From contig JAUNUE010000052.1 of the NCBI GenBank assembly GCA_030538335.1, forward strand, positions 1 through 9,866: DNA of 9,866 nucleotides. The letters are read 5' to 3'. The stretch comes from Allobrachymonas sp. Its GTDB lineage: Bacteria; Pseudomonadota; Gammaproteobacteria; Burkholderiales; Burkholderiaceae_C. Under the pieces are notes generated by a model, which searched no databases, was not told the DNA's origin, and saw nothing but the letters and a program-made list of their open reading frames with translations. Shown here one piece after another: positions 7,030-9,866 of this stretch (positions are counted from its first letter, which is position 1; every line of letters begins with the position of its first letter). Position numbers and translations under genes: made by a program.

Positions 7030-7759
7030 TCCGGAGGTCAACACCAAAGAGAGGCGGATTTGGGTGAAGGAGACCGAACTGGTTGCCACGTGCAGCGACG
7101 GCAGCTCCATGCGCTACAAAGAAGGGCCGCTGGGTGCGCCCAACCCGCCGGGCATGAAAAATGGCCCCGCGCCGCCCGTGGGCTATTGGGACGACTGGTT
7201 CAGAAAAGCCTGGGGCCGAACGCCGATAGGCTTGGAGATTGACCCACCGCCACGGATCGGGCCGGGCCAGGTGGACGCACAACTGCTGGCACAGGTGCGG
7301 GCGGTCAATGCCCGGTATCCAGAACCGGGTGATGGCAAGCTGAGATATGACAAGCCGGGTTTGCGGGTTAACTCGTTTGTTGTTCAAGCCGGGCAACGGA
7401 TTGAATTGAAGTTCTTGAGTGAAGGGCTATGCAGTGGCAAGAGTAGTTCGTGCGGAAGAAAGAACACAGAAAATGTCGAAATCACGGGGTATCGTGAAGA
7501 TCCAGAGCATACGCATGGCCGCGTGAGCCGGGATGCGCAGGGCAACTTCTTCTTCACGGCAGATGCCAATTACAGCGGGCCTGCTTATTTTTATATGGGT
7601 TTGTTTGAGAAATACACCCGAATGGGCGAACCAAAGGAATCTACGAATGAGGTCGGGGTGCCGCTGCAGATCATCAGCCCGCAAGAGGCGGCAGAAAGGC
7701 GGACGCGAGAGCTGATGAAGGCGCAACAAGCGGCATCAGCCGCCAGTGCTGCGGGGTGA
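6806..7759 (+). CDS. Unrecognised protein with C-terminal Ig/cadherin-like domain, 3' part of frameshifted gene
   Basis: A 317-residue frame that, in my reading, is the continuation of the membrane-anchored protein starting at 6244 (residues 188-504 of the restored product). No family is recognised for its first half, which has isolated Cys51 and Cys96 and a Pro/Gly-rich linker at about 105-155. Residues 184-290 look like an Ig/cadherin-like beta-sandwich: NSFVVQAGQRIEL, then HGRVSRDAQGNFFFTADANY and SGPAYFY follow the pattern G-x-V...D-G-x-F-x-F-T-x-D-A-N-x-S-G-P known from VCBS/cadherin-like repeats. The end is an Ala/Arg-rich tail (residues 294-317). The last third (about 7380-7650) is visibly richer in A and T than neighbouring genes, hinting at foreign or weakly constrained origin. 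It would be secreted only if joined to the 5' part. It is convergent with the DUF1232 gene. Confidence 0.65.
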   Translation: MIYGVKTPFSRYKNIPNPRPVYLQHQLSDDHNRGGLETAVRTQLYQVVQRCPAQLRTRIVKISSRGPMVMGGLFDPEVNTKERRIWVKETELVATCSDGSSMRYKEGPLGAPNPPGMKNGPAPPVGYWDDWFRKAWGRTPIGLEIDPPPRIGPGQVDAQLLAQVRAVNARYPEPGDGKLRYDKPGLRVNSFVVQAGQRIELKFLSEGLCSGKSSSCGRKNTENVEITGYREDPEHTHGRVSRDAQGNFFFTADANYSGPAYFYMGLFEKYTRMGEPKESTNEVGVPLQIISPQEAAERRTRELMKAQQAASAASAAG

Positions 7760-7767
7760 CTGTTCGA

Positions 7768-7817
7768 CAGCGGTAGCGCTGGATAGAGCGAAGTGAGACC
7801 CGACGAGGTGCGGTCTC
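7768..7817. repeat. Palindromic intergenic repeat between convergent genes
   Basis: The 79-base gap holds CAGCG-4-CGCTG (7768-7781) and GAGACC-11-GGTCTC (7795-7817), joined by GGATAGAGCGAAGTGAGACC. That linker resembles a dispersed repeat seen in many proteobacterial genomes (GGATAGAGCGAAGCGAAATCC-like). No T run follows on either strand, so terminator function for the flanking convergent genes is only possible. Confidence 0.4.
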
Positions 7818-7838
7818 GTATGCGCGTTGAAAACTGGG

Positions 7839-8234
7839 TTACTTGCCCGCAGCAGCTCGGGGCGTAATGTCTTCAATCGTCTCTGGCCCGAACCAGGCCT
7901 GCAGGCGCTGGGCGGTTTTGCGGCGCACGTCGTCGTTGACGTAGAGCGATACGGTGGCCAGGGCCAAAGCCAGCATGCCCAGGTCGTCGGTATAGCCAAT
8001 GCCGGGCAGGATGTCGGGAATGGCGTCGATCGGCATGACGAAATAGGCCAGCGCGCCGTAGATCGCCGTTTTGGCCCACTTGGGCGTGCGCGGGTTTTGC
8101 GCCGCGTAATACAGCAGCAGCGCCTTGTGGACGACCTGTCGGCCTGCAACCCGGGCAAAGCCAAATGCCTTGCCCCAGAAATCCCGCTCGGAATAGTTAC
8201 CTGCCTGTGGCATGGGGGATTTGCGACCGATCAT
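7839..8234 (-). CDS. YkvA/DUF1232 family small membrane protein
   Basis: A 131-residue protein of the DUF1232 (YkvA) family, whose function is not established. The family signature is clear at residues 61-88: ALAYFVMPIDAIPDILPGIG followed by YTDDLGML. The hydrophobic stretches at about 57-72 and 84-100 suggest two short membrane segments, with a basic N-terminus and a charged C-terminus. The frame is open much further upstream (to 8504), but ATG 8234 is chosen because a strong Shine-Dalgarno (AGGAG, nine-base spacer) precedes it and homology begins after it. Its 5' side faces the radical SAM gene; the 149-base gap between the two starts contains a LexA box. The neighbour is probably incidental, but damage control of both genes is possible. 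Confidence 0.9.
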   Translation of the reverse strand: MIGRKSPMPQAGNYSERDFWGKAFGFARVAGRQVVHKALLLYYAAQNPRTPKWAKTAIYGALAYFVMPIDAIPDILPGIGYTDDLGMLALALATVSLYVNDDVRRKTAQRLQAWFGPETIEDITPRAAAGK

Positions 8235-8301
8235 CTTTTGCTGCTCCTGCTGAACGCGACCACATGGCCGCTTCCCCAAGATAGGGCATTCGCGGGCGTC
8301 A

Positions 8302-8329
8302 TGCAAGGGCGATTGCGTAACACCTTGCA
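8302..8329. promoter_or_regulatory. Perfect 7-base inverted repeat in divergent promoter region
   Basis: TGCAAGG (8302-8308) and CCTTGCA (8323-8329) are exact reverse complements around a 14-base loop. They lie 40 bases from the LexA box, inside the gap between the DUF1232 and radical SAM genes. It could be a regulator site or a hairpin in the DUF1232 leader. There is no match to a motif I know. Confidence 0.3.
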
Positions 8330-8347
8330 AATCAGCGGTTTCGGTGA

Positions 8348-8377
8348 TGGACAGCACAGGCGCAATTGCTGTATATT
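8348..8377 (+). promoter_or_regulatory. Sigma-70 promoter for the radical SAM gene
   Basis: The -35 is TGGACA (8348-8353, 5 of 6 to TTGACA), the spacer 18 bases, and the -10 TATATT (8372-8377, 5 of 6 to TATAAT). The expected start of transcription is 8383-8385, which coincides with the GTG start codon at 8384. The -10 is buried in the LexA box. The match is good but untested. Confidence 0.65.
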
Positions 8378-8384
8378 TGTACAG
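8369..8384. promoter_or_regulatory. LexA (SOS) box
   Basis: CTGTATATTTGTACAG has the strict CTGT-N8-ACAG form and agrees with the E. coli/betaproteobacterial consensus CTGTATATATATACAG at 14 of 16 positions. It covers the -10 and the predicted transcription start, the classic place for LexA to block RNA polymerase. The adjacent gene being a DNA repair family member makes chance occurrence unlikely. The palindrome could also act on the divergent DUF1232 gene. Confidence 0.8.
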
Positions 8385-9835
8385 TGAACTTGATCGACAA
8401 ACTCTCCATTCTGGCCGATGCGGCCAAATACGATGCCTCGTGCGCTTCCAGCGGGGCTGCGCCGCGCAATGCGCGCAAGGGCGGTGTGGGCAGCACCGAA
8501 TCAAGCGGCATTTGCCACAGCTTTACGCCCGATGGGCGTTGTGTGGCGCTGCTGAAAATTTTGCTCACCAACTTCTGCCAGTATGACTGCCTGTATTGCG
8601 TCAACCGTGCTAGCAGCAACGTGCCGCGGGCGCGCTTTACGGTAGAAGAGGTGGTGCAGCTTACGCTCGATTTTTACCAGCGCAACTGCATCGAAGGTTT
8701 GTTTCTTTCCAGCGGCGTCATCCAGAACCCCGACTACACCATGGAGCAACTGGTGCGGGTGGCGCAAACGCTGCGCGAGGGGCATGGCTTTCACGGCTAC
8801 ATCCACTTGAAGGCCATTCCCAACGCCGCGCCGGAATTGCTGGCGCTGGCAGGACGTTTTGCCGACCGGGTATCGGTCAATATCGAGTTGCCTACGCTGC
8901 ATGGCCTGGCCGAATTGGCACCGCAGAAAGATGGCGTGCAGATCGTGCAAAGCATGGCGCGCATCCGCGACCATATCGACGAGGCCAAAGCCGCCGCCCG
9001 CGCTTGGCGTGGCTTGCGTCAAAAGGATGTACCGCGTTTGCAAATGGCAGATGCGGTGATGGATGCAACGTCAGACACGCCCGCGTCGCTGGAAGTGCAG
9101 CCGCCGCGCACCGTGATCTCTCTGCCTTTTGACCGTGCAGGGCGCGCCAAACCACCGCCATTCGCGCCGGGCGGACAAAGCACGCAGATGATCGTGGGCG
9201 CTGACGCGACGGACGACCGCACCATCCTCGCCGCCAGCGCCACGCTGTACGGCCGCTACGGTTTGCGCCGGGTGTATTACTCGGCCTTCAGCCCCATTCC
9301 TGATGCGAGCCATGCCTTGCCGCCCGTGGCGCCGCCCCTGTTGCGCGAACACCGCCTGTACCAGGCGGACTGGCTGCTGCGCTATTACGGCTTTACGCAC
9401 GACGAAATCGTCACGGCCAGCAGCGACGGCATGTTGTCACTCGAACACGACCCGAAAATGGCTTGGGCGCTGGCCAACCGGCAGTACTTTCCGGTGGACT
9501 TGAACACCGCCCCGCGCGAAATGCTGCTGCGCGTGCCGGGGCTGGGCGTGCGCACCGTGCAGCGCTTGCTCATGGCGCGCCGCGTGCGCCGCTTGCACGT
9601 AGACGACCTGCGCCGCCAGCGCCTGCCTTTGCAGCGTGTGCTGGCGTTTGTCATGCTCGATGGTCATCACCCCGGCGCGCAACTGGATGCTGCGCAACTG
9701 GACAGGCGTTTGCGTACCGCCATTGCTCCTGTGCATCAGGTGGCATCAGTTGTTGCGCTGCAATCTGCAAATGCACGCCCTGCAAAAAAGCAGGATGCTG
9801 CTCCTGGCGTGCCTGCGCAACTGCCCTTGTTTTGA
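8384..9835 (+). CDS. Putative DNA modification/repair radical SAM protein (UDG-linked family)
   Basis: A radical SAM enzyme of the family that travels with a uracil-DNA-glycosylase-like protein (TIGR03916 type); the reaction is unknown, a role in DNA repair is inferred from the partner. In the 483-residue product: DKLSILADAAKYDASCASSG (5-24), an N-terminal family signature; the [4Fe-4S]-SAM motif Cys65-x3-Cys69-x2-Cys72 (LTNFCQYDCLYC); GGQSTQMIVGA (263-273); LYQADWLLRYYGF (325-337); and a helix-hairpin-helix DNA-binding segment (374-400, NTAPREMLLRVPGLG...). Residues about 204-260 are Ala/Pro-rich and look like an insert, and the tail after 430 is extended, making it longer than I recall for the family. 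GTG 8384 is chosen because homology begins there and the predicted transcript starts there; an in-frame TTG lies at 8366. There is no Shine-Dalgarno, so it is probably leaderless. Confidence 0.88.
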   Translation: MNLIDKLSILADAAKYDASCASSGAAPRNARKGGVGSTESSGICHSFTPDGRCVALLKILLTNFCQYDCLYCVNRASSNVPRARFTVEEVVQLTLDFYQRNCIEGLFLSSGVIQNPDYTMEQLVRVAQTLREGHGFHGYIHLKAIPNAAPELLALAGRFADRVSVNIELPTLHGLAELAPQKDGVQIVQSMARIRDHIDEAKAAARAWRGLRQKDVPRLQMADAVMDATSDTPASLEVQPPRTVISLPFDRAGRAKPPPFAPGGQSTQMIVGADATDDRTILAASATLYGRYGLRRVYYSAFSPIPDASHALPPVAPPLLREHRLYQADWLLRYYGFTHDEIVTASSDGMLSLEHDPKMAWALANRQYFPVDLNTAPREMLLRVPGLGVRTVQRLLMARRVRRLHVDDLRRQRLPLQRVLAFVMLDGHHPGAQLDAAQLDRRLRTAIAPVHQVASVVALQSANARPAKKQDAAPGVPAQLPLF

Positions 9836-9838
9836 GCC

Positions 9839-9866
9839 ATGCCAATCATTGTCTTTGACCGTTCTG
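9839..9866 (+). CDS. Start of the next gene, probably the UDG-linked partner (9 residues visible)
   Basis: ATG at 9839 follows the radical SAM stop by three bases and opens MPIIVFDRS before the window ends. The tight spacing implies cotranscription under the same LexA control. In other genomes this position is commonly held by the 'probable DNA metabolism protein' often fused to a uracil-DNA-glycosylase-like domain (TIGR03915/TIGR03914), and a short beta-strand-like start fits. Nine residues cannot prove it: the existence of a gene is fairly likely, its identity is inferred from the neighbour only. Confidence 0.55.

Noticed and set aside
6427..7690. Repeated segment coding for IISP near both ends of the split protein
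   Set aside because: Only about 13 shared bases and four residues, with unlike surroundings; probably chance.
8235..8504. N-terminal extension of the DUF1232 protein by 90 residues
   Set aside because: Cys/Arg/Pro-rich translation overlapping the radical SAM gene; the start at 8234 has a strong Shine-Dalgarno.

Overview
This is chromosomal DNA of a betaproteobacterium, most likely Burkholderiales and probably Comamonadaceae. The basis is high GC content, typical Burkholderiales protein sequences, and a Ste24-type M48 peptidase/rsgA pair read divergently from orn. I recall that arrangement from this family; no database was searched.

Left part (1-3667, minus strand): the 5' part of rplS (ribosomal protein L19, cut by the window edge), then hemH (ferrochelatase), rsgA (30S-assembly GTPase) and a multi-pass M48 metallopeptidase. 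Peptidase, rsgA and hemH look like one transcription unit: the peptidase stop and rsgA start overlap by one base, and hemH follows 12 bases later. rplS appears to have its own extended -10 promoter lying across the hemH stop codon, and is not preceded by trmD as in the usual rpsP-rimM-trmD-rplS operon. Positions 3668-4059 separate this unit from orn and are filled with nested inverted repeats typical of dispersed intergenic elements.

Middle part (4060-7759, plus strand): orn (oligoribonuclease), then a BCS1-like AAA+ ATPase with an N-terminal membrane segment, preceded by three stacked inverted repeats and lacking a clear Shine-Dalgarno. Next comes an unrecognised membrane-anchored protein of about 504 residues, split in two by a run of nine G. 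Removing one G joins both halves, so this is either a sequencing error or a phase-variable switch.

Right part (7839-9866): a DUF1232/YkvA small membrane protein on the minus strand and, divergent from it, a radical SAM protein of the putative DNA modification/repair family usually paired with a uracil-DNA-glycosylase-like protein. The next gene starts 3 bases after its stop and runs off the edge. The radical SAM gene has a near-consensus LexA (SOS) box that covers the -10 element and reaches the GTG start codon. This predicts a DNA-damage-induced, possibly leaderless transcript and is the most interesting signal in the window. No CRISPR array, tRNA, rRNA, transposase or convincing intrinsic terminator was found.
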